Shown here: positions 8,084 to 14,424 of the stretch, piece by piece | Layout: every line of letters starts with the position of its first letter | How positions within the stretch are numbered: position 1 is the stretch's first letter | Origin: an uncultured archaeon | Lineage (GTDB): Archaea; Thermoproteota; Nitrososphaeria; Nitrososphaerales; CALBXV01 | Direction of reading: 5' to 3' | Assembly (NCBI GenBank): GCA_937890045.1 | Contig: CALBXV010000293.1 | Span: forward strand, 1 to 16,013 | Length of the DNA stretch: 16,013 nt | The notes under the pieces: generated by a model | Databases searched by the model: none | Seen by the model: only the letters and a program-made list of their open reading frames with translations | What the model was told of the DNA's origin: nothing | Program-made: the position numbers and the translations under genes

Positions 8084-8488
8084 ATGACAGAGAGAAAATG
8101 GCTACCAACTTTAGGTGAGTTAATAGATAGGTTAAGTATTCATCAGTTAAAGGAAGTTTTTATACCTGAGAATAAAGATAATTATGCAAAAGAAATGGAC
8201 GATATGGTTCACGATATTGATATGATTTTGAAAGAGAATGATGTTAAATTAACAGGTGAAGTTTTAAGGGCAATAATTGTTTTGGCACAAATGAACGCAC
8301 ATATATGGTATAATGAATCACAGGTTCGTAAGGGTGAAAAGGGGTCAGATAATCTTATGTTAACTCATGGATTAAATGGAATTAGAAATACTGCTATCAA
8401 TAAGATAATGGAAGTAGTAGGTGGTAGGAAAGATTATAAAGTAGATTGTATAGCTGCTGAATTTAAGGATTGGGAAGTTAGTTGGTGA
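8084..8488 (+). CDS. Small helical protein of unknown function within the glycan operon
   Basis: A 134-residue protein starting at ATG 8084, two bases after the preceding stop, with GGAG at 8074-8077 as ribosome binding site; an in-frame ATG at 8033 overlaps the aminotransferase and is rejected. The composition predicts an almost fully alpha-helical protein: LPTLGELIDRLSIHQLKEVF at the start, then acidic helices rich in Met and Asp, and a middle helix LRAIIVLAQMNAHIWYNES. There is no signal peptide, transmembrane segment or obvious catalytic motif. The LGELIDRLSIxxLKE beginning recalls small helical proteins of the DUF4254 kind found beside glycosyltransferases, but this is a loose impression. 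The location between aminotransferase and transferase suggests an accessory role in glycan synthesis. Confidence 0.75.
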   Translation: MTERKWLPTLGELIDRLSIHQLKEVFIPENKDNYAKEMDDMVHDIDMILKENDVKLTGEVLRAIIVLAQMNAHIWYNESQVRKGEKGSDNLMLTHGLNGIRNTAINKIMEVVGGRKDYKVDCIAAEFKDWEVSW

Positions 8489-9399
8489 AAGTAGCATTTT
8501 TTTCTGAAACTGGAAGTAATCAACATTATCCAAGAGACTTCGATAATGCACGTACAGAAGTAGCTTGGGCAATTGCACTAAATGCACCAATGTGTAGTTT
8601 GAGTGTATTACCAGACGACCACTTTGATTTAGGTATTGTTTTAATTCCGAAGTTAAATCCAGCGGGAGTGGACTTGGAATTCATAAGAAAATGTTGTGAT
8701 AAAGTAGCAGTAATGCAGGAAGGCCCACACTGGTATTTCCAAGATTATCAGATAGATAAACAGTTTCATTACTATAATACTTTAATGGAGGCCGATTGGG
8801 TATATTGTCATAATGAAAGTGATGTGAATTATTATAAGGGGCTGGGTTGTAAAGATGTAAGAGTAATGCGGAGTTTGATGATTGTAGATGGAGTTGAGTC
8901 TAATAAAGAAAATCGAGATGGAGTACTGTTAGGTGGGAACTTTGTAAGTTGGTATGGTGGGTTTGATTCTTATATGGTTGCACGACAATTGGATATGAAG
9001 ATATATTGTGTTTCAATGGGAAGAAAACAAGAATTAGAAGATCAAATAGACGATATACTTTATATACCTTATTTGAAATGGAAAGAGTGGATTAAACATC
9101 TTGATTCGTACAGGGTAGGAATTCATATGATGAGAACACACGCTGCTGGAACATTTGCTATGAATTGTGCTTGGCATGGTATTCCCTGTATTGGTTTTCG
9201 TGGACTTGATACACAAGAAATACTTCATCCACTTACAACAGTAAAAGTCGGTGATTTGGAAAAAGCAGTTTGGATTGCAGAGAAATTAAAAGACGACAAT
9301 TTTTATGAATTATGCAGCGTAACAGCAAAAAGAAGATTTAAACTACACTATACTGAAACTGCTTGGAAAAGGAGATGGAAGATTGAAAACAACAGATAA
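8485..9399 (+). CDS. GT-B-type glycosyltransferase-like protein (GT4-like)
   Basis: A 304-residue protein. The start is taken as GTG 8485, which overlaps the previous stop as GTGA and has GGGAAG at 8472-8477 upstream; a TTG one codon earlier is also possible. The N-terminal half alternates strands and helices (MKVAFFSETG, FDLGIVLIP, KVAVMQEGPHWYF, ADWVYCHNESD). The C-terminal half starts at GVLLGGNFVSWYGG (146-159) and contains the stretch HMMRTHAAGTFAMNCAWHG, GIPCIGFRG and then HPLTTVKVGDLEKA. This follows the GT-B pattern in which the donor domain ends in xExxAxGxPxIxxxxGG..E. The usual Glu of the EX7E motif is not obvious, so catalysis is uncertain. A family 4-like glycosyltransferase is the best reading. 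Confidence 0.68.
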   Translation: MKVAFFSETGSNQHYPRDFDNARTEVAWAIALNAPMCSLSVLPDDHFDLGIVLIPKLNPAGVDLEFIRKCCDKVAVMQEGPHWYFQDYQIDKQFHYYNTLMEADWVYCHNESDVNYYKGLGCKDVRVMRSLMIVDGVESNKENRDGVLLGGNFVSWYGGFDSYMVARQLDMKIYCVSMGRKQELEDQIDDILYIPYLKWKEWIKHLDSYRVGIHMMRTHAAGTFAMNCAWHGIPCIGFRGLDTQEILHPLTTVKVGDLEKAVWIAEKLKDDNFYELCSVTAKRRFKLHYTETAWKRRWKIENNR

Positions 9400-10015
9400 T
9401 ACACCACTTGATGAATTAGATAGATTTACAAAACCAGCAATATCTACTATGATAGATAGGTATGTTTTGGCAAACCGTTGGACTAAAGGAAAGACTGTAA
9501 TTGATGCTGCTACTGGTAAGGGATATGGTGCTGGGATTTTATTATCACTTGGAGCAGAAAGTGTAGTTGGTATAGATATTGATAAGGAAGGAATAAAGGA
9601 AGCAAACAATAGGTTCTTATCTCCAAATTGTAGATTTATTGAGTGTGATATATTTGAGTTGGATAGTCATTTTAAGGAAAATGAGTTCCAAGTTTGCACA
9701 TCAATAGAAACATTTGAACATTTGCCCCCAGACAGAATGGATGAATACTTACAGAGTTTAAAGTATGTTACCTCTCAGGTTGTCATTATAACCACCCCCA
9801 GACGAAGAATGCCGGTATGGCAATATCAAGGTGGTACACATTTATATGAATATAACAGTGAAGAATTTACTGAAATTCTTTACAAAAATTTTGAGGGAGC
9901 TGATATTTCAGCAGTAGGATTAGATGAAGTTCAACTGCCATACGGACAATGGGGAACTGATATAATAGAAGATTTAGATAGTTGTTGGGTCTTTTTTGCG
10001 GTGGTTGAACTATGA
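9383..10015 (+). CDS. Class I SAM-dependent methyltransferase
   Basis: A 210-residue Rossmann-fold methyltransferase with motif I VIDAATGKGYGAG (39-51), the acidic end of strand 2 in VVGIDIDKEGIKEA (61-74), ECDIFELD (87-94) and VCTSIETFEHLPP (104-116) typical of the UbiE/Methyltransf_11 group. It starts with TTG at 9383, backed by an excellent AAAAGGAGAT ribosome binding site (9367-9376) six bases upstream, and overlaps the preceding gene by 17 bases. No target-recognition domain is fused. In this context it probably methylates a sugar or glycan hydroxyl, but small-molecule or protein targets cannot be excluded from the fold. Confidence 0.88.
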   Translation: MKTTDNTPLDELDRFTKPAISTMIDRYVLANRWTKGKTVIDAATGKGYGAGILLSLGAESVVGIDIDKEGIKEANNRFLSPNCRFIECDIFELDSHFKENEFQVCTSIETFEHLPPDRMDEYLQSLKYVTSQVVIITTPRRRMPVWQYQGGTHLYEYNSEEFTEILYKNFEGADISAVGLDEVQLPYGQWGTDIIEDLDSCWVFFAVVEL

Positions 10016-11193
10016 AACCAATAAGTTTTATTATCCCAGCTCGAGACAATCTAAAATACTTGAAATGGGCTTATGCCTCTATTAGAAAGAATTTACATCA
10101 ACACGAAATAATTATGGCTGATGATGCATCATCTGATGGAACTTGGACTTGGTTGGAGGAAGTTGCGAGTAAAGACAAGCATGTAAAGATATATCACAAT
10201 CCAGGCCCACACAGAATGGGTTTAACAATACTATATGATTTATTGGTTGACGACTTTTCTACTAATGATAGAATTATGTTCTTTCATGCAGATATGTATG
10301 CTGCCCCAGGTTTAGATGAAGAGGTAAATAGATATTTAGACAAAAAGGTTGCAGTATGTGCAACAAGAATAGAACCACCATTACATCCAGAGGGTCCCGA
10401 AAAGATAGTAGAGGATTTTGGTTTTGAACCTGAAGATTTTAAAGAACAAGAATTTCTTAAGTTTGTAGATTACAATAAAAGTAGTAAAATTACAAACGGA
10501 ATATTTGCACCCTGGGCAGTAATGAAACAAGACTATTGGGATATTGGTGGCCACGACCCACTATTTGCTCCACAATCAAGAGAAGATAGTGATGTATTTA
10601 ATAGATTTAGTGTGGCTGGATTTAAGTTCATTCAGACTTGGGCTGGACTTGTATACCATTTAACAAGTCGAGGAAGTAGATTTAGAGATGGAGTTGGAAA
10701 GGATAGTGAAGAATGGAAATGGTCTAATTCTAAAAATATGAGAAACTTTGCTAGGAAGTGGGGAACTAATGTACAACACGATCCTCTTATGAACCCGATT
10801 GTATCTCCACGATTTGATATAGGATTTGTTGTTGAAAATTGTGGATTAGAAAGTTTAAGTATATTGGAGCCTTGGTGTGATAGATTTTATTCAGACTGTT
10901 CTTATGAGAACGTAAAAAGATATCAAAAGGAAGAACAATCTAATACATTATACAATTTAACAAATAAGATAAGACCCATACCAACTGAAGGCGTTGAGGA
11001 TTCAGATATAAATGATATAACAATTGAATTTGACGCCACGAAATTGAACCAAAACAATTTTCAGTTTTTGACGAGACTAGGAGATATTATAGATGAAAGT
11101 GGAGAGGTTGGCCAGATGAAATATGATATATTTAGATTGACAATCCACAAAAAAGAGAGATTTGAGAAGGATCTGGTAGTGTGTAAAAACTGA
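10012..11193 (+). CDS. Family 2 glycosyltransferase with C-terminal extension
   Basis: A 393-residue protein beginning with the canonical GT2 strand ISFIIPARDN (4-13), the nucleotide-binding IIMADDASSDGTW (33-45), and the metal-site strand IMFFHADMYAAPG (88-100), in which the usual first Asp of DxD is His (His-Ala-Asp). A GGHDPLFAPQSREDSD segment carries the ED-type catalytic motif. Residues from about 265 onward form an extra domain of unknown function, ending in FDIGFVVENCG, a Tyr/Asn-rich linker and a final strand-rich portion. Start ATG overlaps the previous stop as ATGA. It is a cytosolic transferase without membrane segments. The family is secure; donor, acceptor and the function of the extension are unknown. 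Confidence 0.88.
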   Translation: MKPISFIIPARDNLKYLKWAYASIRKNLHQHEIIMADDASSDGTWTWLEEVASKDKHVKIYHNPGPHRMGLTILYDLLVDDFSTNDRIMFFHADMYAAPGLDEEVNRYLDKKVAVCATRIEPPLHPEGPEKIVEDFGFEPEDFKEQEFLKFVDYNKSSKITNGIFAPWAVMKQDYWDIGGHDPLFAPQSREDSDVFNRFSVAGFKFIQTWAGLVYHLTSRGSRFRDGVGKDSEEWKWSNSKNMRNFARKWGTNVQHDPLMNPIVSPRFDIGFVVENCGLESLSILEPWCDRFYSDCSYENVKRYQKEEQSNTLYNLTNKIRPIPTEGVEDSDINDITIEFDATKLNQNNFQFLTRLGDIIDESGEVGQMKYDIFRLTIHKKERFEKDLVVCKN

Positions 11194-11435
11194 TGAAATA
11201 CTATTTATTATTGAGTGGAGTTACAGAAAAGGACTCCATTTATGAAACAAATGTTTTGGGAGACGAGAGTTTTGGAACGTTTTATCCGTCAGTTGGCTTT
11301 ATGATATTACAGAGAATAGTAGATCAAACCCCAGATGTAGTAGAATCTGTTAAAATAATAGACGATCAGGGAAATTCACACACAATAACATCATTTTTGG
11401 ACAAATTAGAACAATGGAAGATAAAAAAAGCTTGA
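11193..11435 (+). CDS. Small conserved-looking protein closing the glycan operon
   Basis: An 80-residue protein whose ATG shares a base with the preceding stop (TGATG). It starts MKYYLLLSGVTEKDS, then YETNVLGDESFGTFYPSVGF, a helix MILQRIVDQTP, a strand VESVKIIDDQGN and a final helix. The mix of strands and helices, with few charged runs, suggests a compact alpha/beta fold. No signal peptide is evident despite the hydrophobic first strand. It looks like the kind of short hypothetical protein seen in T4-type marine phages, but I cannot name a family. Its stop codon lies inside the -35 box of the promoter that follows, so this gene appears to end the glycan transcription unit. Confidence 0.8.
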   Translation: MKYYLLLSGVTEKDSIYETNVLGDESFGTFYPSVGFMILQRIVDQTPDVVESVKIIDDQGNSHTITSFLDKLEQWKIKKA

Positions 11436-11460
11436 CTTTTACATTTTTTTGTTGTATATT
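11432..11460 (+). promoter_or_regulatory. Sigma70-like promoter
   Basis: TTGACT (11432-11437) and TATATT (11455-11460) are separated by exactly 17 bases, with an AT-rich spacer containing a T7 run. Transcription would begin near 11467, leaving a leader of roughly 17 bases before the ATG at 11484. The -35 box overlaps the stop codon of the preceding gene. This looks like a host-type vegetative promoter and would separate the basic-protein/lipoprotein unit from the glycan operon. No terminator is visible between the two units, so read-through is likely. Confidence 0.7.
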
Positions 11461-11483
11461 ATAGTTGTCATTGAGAAAGAAAT

Positions 11484-11708
11484 ATGACGAAAATTAAAAT
11501 TGAAGATTGGGAAGTCTGGGAAGACTTAGAAAATGAGTATACCAGAAATGATGGTTTTTCACCGATAAAGAAAACTAAACCCAAGAAGGACAAGAAAACT
11601 TGGAAACAACTCCAAGAAGATAAAAGAACTAAAAGGAGCGGTAAAAAACGTAAAGTAGCCGTTCTAAAACAGCAACAAAATAAAAGGAGACAAGATAAAA
11701 GGAAATGA
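11484..11708 (+). CDS. Small highly basic protein, unknown function
   Basis: A 74-residue protein with an acidic N-terminal third (IEDWEVWEDLENEY) and a strongly basic remainder. Its second half is almost only Lys, Arg, Gln and Thr, suggesting nucleic-acid or ribosome binding, or simply a disordered tail. The final codons are AGG-rich and include AAGGAGA (11684-11690), which may serve as ribosome binding site for the next gene, so part of the basic C-terminus may be dictated by that signal. The gene is the first after the promoter at 11432-11460, with GAGAAAG (11473-11479) as a weak ribosome binding site. No recognised domain. Confidence 0.7.
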   Translation: MTKIKIEDWEVWEDLENEYTRNDGFSPIKKTKPKKDKKTWKQLQEDKRTKRSGKKRKVAVLKQQQNKRRQDKRK

Positions 11709-12238
11709 AGAAACTATTATTTTTTATATCAACATTAATACTATTCGTAGGATGTAGCCTGGGGGATAGCCCGTTAGGCAGTACAGATGATGACCTATTG
11801 TATTTTGACTTAGATACCCGATTAACGGAAGATTCAAATGGATATTATCATTTGACATTATCTCAGGGTAGTTGGCAAACACTACATAGATTTTCTGGTA
11901 CTGTTACTGATTCAGAAGGACAGCCAGTTGATGTAGTTAAATTTGGTTGGGCATCAAGTCATTATTGGTATTTAACAGATACACTTGGCTATATAGTCAA
12001 TCGTGGAGTAAATGATGAAGGTCAGTATGTTTCAAGGGATACATCTTATATAGTTGGATTCAATGGATTTGAAGTTCCTACAATTAACTCAGCAAGTTAC
12101 AGTAACGCTGATGGAGAAGTAAACACCATGTTTGCACCAGTATGGTCGATGAAATCAGACACCGTTACAGTTTGGGTAGGATTTTATAACAATGATGCTT
12201 CACTCGCCGAAGAGTATTTTAAGGTTGTATTAGACTAA
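11705..12238 (+). CDS. Phage-encoded lipoprotein with a beta-rich domain
   Basis: A 177-residue protein starting with a type II signal peptide: Lys-Lys, a hydrophobic core (LLFFISTLILF) and a lipobox-like LFVGC with Cys17 as the lipidated residue. The mature part begins SLGDSPLG and continues as a probable beta-sandwich: repeated short strands, a FSGTVTDSEGQPVDVVKF segment like bacterial Ig or carboxypeptidase-regulatory-like folds, and a final WVGFYNN...EYFKVVLD strand. The residue after Cys is Ser, compatible with outer-membrane sorting in a Gram-negative host. The start overlaps the previous stop as ATGA. The export signal is well supported; a role such as superinfection exclusion is only inferred from similar phage lipoproteins. 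Confidence 0.82.
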   Translation: MKKLLFFISTLILFVGCSLGDSPLGSTDDDLLYFDLDTRLTEDSNGYYHLTLSQGSWQTLHRFSGTVTDSEGQPVDVVKFGWASSHYWYLTDTLGYIVNRGVNDEGQYVSRDTSYIVGFNGFEVPTINSASYSNADGEVNTMFAPVWSMKSDTVTVWVGFYNNDASLAEEYFKVVLD

Positions 12239-12262
12239 TAATAATATAATCGTTTTCTATTT

Positions 12263-12291
12263 TTGACATATACTTATATTTGAAATAGGTA
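12263..12291 (+). promoter_or_regulatory. Promoter-like element with consensus -35
   Basis: TTGACA (12263-12268) is a perfect -35 hexamer; 17 bases later lies TAGGTA (12286-12291), a poor -10, with TATATG four bases further on as an alternative. The element sits in the 87-base gap after the lipoprotein gene and would drive the small ORF at 12326 and the genes beyond. No terminator-like hairpin was seen in this gap. Less certain than the promoter at 11432. Confidence 0.45.
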
Positions 12292-12325
12292 TATGTATCA
12301 CCTTATATCAAAAGGAATTTAAAGA

Positions 12326-12388
12326 ATGAAAATACATATTTGTAATGATAATAAAGAGTTTCCGTTTTTATATGTAGAGGAAACGTAA
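12326..12388 (+). CDS. 20-codon small ORF
   Basis: ATG at 12326 is preceded by AAAAGGAA (12310-12317) at good spacing and encodes 20 residues (MKIHICNDNKEFPFLYVEET). It ends three bases before the next gene, and its last codons contain that gene's ribosome binding site (GAGGAAA, 12377-12383). It may be a leader peptide that couples translation, a real microprotein or a decayed gene. Evidence is limited to the start signal and the spacing. Confidence 0.42.
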   Translation: MKIHICNDNKEFPFLYVEET

Positions 12389-12391
12389 ACT

Positions 12392-12634
12392 ATGCCGTAT
12401 GATAAATATAAAGATAAAAATACTCTAATTTACGTTGGAACAGTATGGGAAAAATTAGATTCTATAACTGACAAATTGGAGTCTATTGAGGAAACACTAA
12501 AGAAGATATGGAAAGCAGAAGATGAAGAGGCTGGTGAATATAATTTTCCATTCGATGAAGATGGCAATTTACTACCGAATGTTAGTTTAACATCAGGGGG
12601 GGAGTATATAGAAGATGGCAAAACAGGGGATTAA
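12392..12634 (+). CDS. Small acidic coiled-coil protein, unknown
   Basis: An 80-residue protein. Residues about 18-42 (VWEKLDSITDKLESIEETLKKIW) follow a heptad pattern and should form one amphipathic, possibly coiled-coil helix; the rest is acidic and probably disordered. No signal peptide or membrane segment. ATG 12392 has GAGGAAA eight bases upstream. The end overlaps the next gene by 20 bases. Small phage oligomerisation or adaptor proteins look like this, but no family is recognised. Confidence 0.7.
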   Translation: MPYDKYKDKNTLIYVGTVWEKLDSITDKLESIEETLKKIWKAEDEEAGEYNFPFDEDGNLLPNVSLTSGGEYIEDGKTGD

Positions 12635-13154
12635 TCCATTCAGAGGAAGACCGATACCGAAAACGGTTATTCAAAGTGCAATAGATAAGACACTATCTAT
12701 GAGGGCGGCCGCAAGAGAGTGTAATGTTGCATACAATACATTTAAGAAGTATGCACAAAGATATGATTTATGGAAAACAAATCAATCTGGAATTGGAATA
12801 TCAAGAGATGGATCCGGTAGATTTGGAATTTATCTTAATGATATTTTTAATGGAAAACATCCAAATTATCCACATTGGAAATTACAGGATAAACTTACAA
12901 GAAAAGGATATTTGTTACAACAGTGCAGTAATTGTGGATACGATGAATACAGAACGAGTGATTCCAGAAGTCCTCTATTGTTAGATTTTTTGGATGGTGA
13001 TATGCACAATATGAAACTTGATAATCTAAGATTGTTATGTTATAATTGTTATTATGTATTGAAAGATGGTGGAACTCCACCGAATTCACCAAAAAATACA
13101 AATAGACTACGAGCGACGATACAGAAAGCTTTCTCAAAAAAAGGGGAAGAGTAA
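12615..13154 (+). CDS. HTH plus HNH-like zinc protein with lost catalytic histidines
   Basis: A 179-residue protein. Residues 17-53 (TVIQSAIDKT...AARECNVAYNTFKKYAQRY) look like a helix-turn-helix of the kind in homing endonucleases and transposase-like proteins. Residues 100-150 match the HNH zinc scaffold: CSNCG (Cys104, Cys107), then a LLLDFLDGDMHN.KLDNLRLLCYNCY core with Cys142 and Cys145. In active HNH enzymes the central motif reads DHIDG and the last reads NCH; here the His residues are Phe125 and Tyr146, so DNA cleavage is doubtful while zinc and DNA binding remain likely. GGAG at 12601-12604 precedes ATG 12615. It may act as a DNA-binding regulator or be a remnant homing nuclease. Confidence 0.8.
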   Translation: MAKQGINPFRGRPIPKTVIQSAIDKTLSMRAAARECNVAYNTFKKYAQRYDLWKTNQSGIGISRDGSGRFGIYLNDIFNGKHPNYPHWKLQDKLTRKGYLLQQCSNCGYDEYRTSDSRSPLLLDFLDGDMHNMKLDNLRLLCYNCYYVLKDGGTPPNSPKNTNRLRATIQKAFSKKGEE

Positions 13155-13156
13155 TA

Positions 13157-13333
13157 GTGTTGGGAAATAAATTTGCCCTCATAAATAAACTTACAAAAGA
13201 AACAATAACTATTAGAAAATTAGACACAGATAAGATTAGATTAGCAGAAATTATGTTTGGACTATCTAAAAATTTAAATAAAAAAGAATTTAGAGAGTTA
13301 TATGAAGTTGAAAAAATAAAAAATGAAATTTAA
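13157..13333 (+). CDS. Small protein of 58 residues, unknown
   Basis: GTG at 13157, two bases after the previous stop, opens a 58-codon frame with GGGGAAGAG just upstream as ribosome binding site; a TTG one codon later is also possible. The product begins MLGNKFALINKLTKETITIRK and continues with a charged amphipathic helix and a Lys/Glu-rich end. No membrane segment or motif. The good start signal and tight spacing to both neighbours are the support. Confidence 0.55.
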   Translation: MLGNKFALINKLTKETITIRKLDTDKIRLAEIMFGLSKNLNKKEFRELYEVEKIKNEI

Positions 13334-13412
13334 AACTCAAAGATATTTACATATTGTACTGGTTAGTTTAATATTTTTATTTATTGTATTAAGTAAATTA
13401 TCGGGGACGTAG
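13323..13412 (+). CDS. 29-residue single-TM micropeptide
   Basis: ATG 13323 overlaps the end of the preceding frame by 11 bases. The product is a basic N-terminus (MKFKTQRYLH) followed by a hydrophobic helix IVLVSLIFLFIVL and a short KLSGT tail, which fits a small integral membrane peptide oriented with the basic end inside. Its last codons contain GGGGAC (13403-13408), probably the ribosome binding site of the next gene. Ribosome binding for this ORF itself is weak, so it likely depends on coupling. A membrane role is inferred from the sequence. Confidence 0.45.
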   Translation: MKFKTQRYLHIVLVSLIFLFIVLSKLSGT

Positions 13413-13413
13413 A

Positions 13414-14064
13414 ATGACAAAAGAATTTGCCAATATAGTGATTTGGTGTATTCCAATATTAATCTATTTGTGGATAGGTGGTATGTGGGTAGCTATGGTA
13501 GATGATAAAAAAAGAAGAACTAAGGAGAAAAAGAAAATGAATTGGTTAAGTGCACTCGGAACTACTTTGTTGTGTGTGATTGTTGGGGTGGCTGGATATG
13601 GTGGTGGAGCATGGTACGCATCAAATATATTATTAGACTCAGTAGTAAGTGATGTTCAAGAAATAACAAGTACAGCAGATGAAGTGTTATCTGAAGTAAA
13701 GAGTTTTACATCTAAAAAGAGTATTGATAGAAAGATTGATAAGATAAGAACTTCAGTTGAAAATTCTGTTGAAAATGATTTGAATGTGATTTCAAAGGAT
13801 ATAGACGAAGCTAATAAAAGGATTTCAGAGTTAACAGAAGAAATTAAGTCCAGTATTGTGGAAATAAAACATATGTTATTGGACGTGGAAGGTAATGTTA
13901 AGAACTATGCTAAGGATAGTGTAATTAAGAGTGAAGTAGAAATAAAGAAAGAATTGGGTGTTATGTATGATAAAGTTGATTCTCTTTATAAACAACTTGA
14001 AGAAGTGTCTAATACATTGGATACAATTAAAGAAAGTAAAGTTGGAAAAAAGATTTTTAAATGA
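13414..14064 (+). CDS. Two-TM membrane protein with long coiled coil; possible internal start
   Basis: A 216-residue protein with a first transmembrane helix at about 7-29 (IVIWCIPILIYLWIGGMWVA), a basic loop (DDKKRRTKEKKK, 30-41), a second Gly-rich transmembrane helix at about 46-72, then a long charged heptad-like region to the end. A second in-frame ATG (codon 42, base 13537) has a strong AAGGAG (13522-13527) nine bases upstream, so a shorter 175-residue form lacking the first helix may also be made. The last bases overlap the next gene as ATGA. No named family; a role at the envelope (structural, lysis regulation or partner tethering) is possible. Confidence 0.78.
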   Translation: MTKEFANIVIWCIPILIYLWIGGMWVAMVDDKKRRTKEKKKMNWLSALGTTLLCVIVGVAGYGGGAWYASNILLDSVVSDVQEITSTADEVLSEVKSFTSKKSIDRKIDKIRTSVENSVENDLNVISKDIDEANKRISELTEEIKSSIVEIKHMLLDVEGNVKNYAKDSVIKSEVEIKKELGVMYDKVDSLYKQLEEVSNTLDTIKESKVGKKIFK

Positions 14065-14201
14065 CCTATCCAGCAATAATTCAATTCATGCATGATGTCA
14101 AAGTTTTAGATGAAGAGTATCTAGAGAAGTTGGCAGATTTAGTAAGATTTTATTGGGAATTTAGATACGATAACCCAGAGATACAACTAGCAGAAGCATA
14201 G
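14061..14201 (+). CDS. 46-residue protein, unknown
   Basis: ATG 14061 overlaps the preceding stop as ATGA and the stop (TAG) abuts the next ATG exactly. The product starts MTYPAIIQFMHDVKVLDEEY and is probably two amphipathic helices ending in a short disordered tail. Both boundaries fit the local coupled style, which supports a real gene despite its size. No function can be suggested. Confidence 0.55.
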   Translation: MTYPAIIQFMHDVKVLDEEYLEKLADLVRFYWEFRYDNPEIQLAEA

Positions 14202-14423
14202 ATGACTGATAGCGAAATGAAAAAAGAATTGACTCGGATTTCTGCCGAAATAGAGGCAGAAGCGATACAGATGAGATTAGATTATGAACGGAATCCATCT
14301 GATATGCCGAGTGGAAGTGTAATAGAAGTTCATGAAGATAGCCCATTGCTCGATGGTGAAGATAAGAAATTGGGTGATGTGGCTGTACAGATAAAACGCA
14401 AAGCGAAAAATAGGAGAAAGTAA
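14202..14423 (+). CDS. Small charged protein, unknown
   Basis: A 73-residue protein: an N-terminal acidic helix ([20 protein letters not shown]), a Pro/Ser-containing linker, and a basic C-terminal helix ([10 protein letters not shown]). The last codons AAT AGG AGA AAG contain the ribosome binding site of the following cold-shock gene, so the basic end is partly shaped by that signal. The start directly follows the previous stop. No recognised domain. Confidence 0.65.
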   Translation: MTDSEMKKELTRISAEIEAEAIQMRLDYERNPSDMPSGSVIEVHEDSPLLDGEDKKLGDVAVQIKRKAKNRRK

Positions 14424-14424
14424 G

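Noticed and set aside
12724..12984. Second + strand frame inside the HNH-like gene
   Set aside because: It is fully contained in a gene with clear zinc-site conservation and has no domain of its own.
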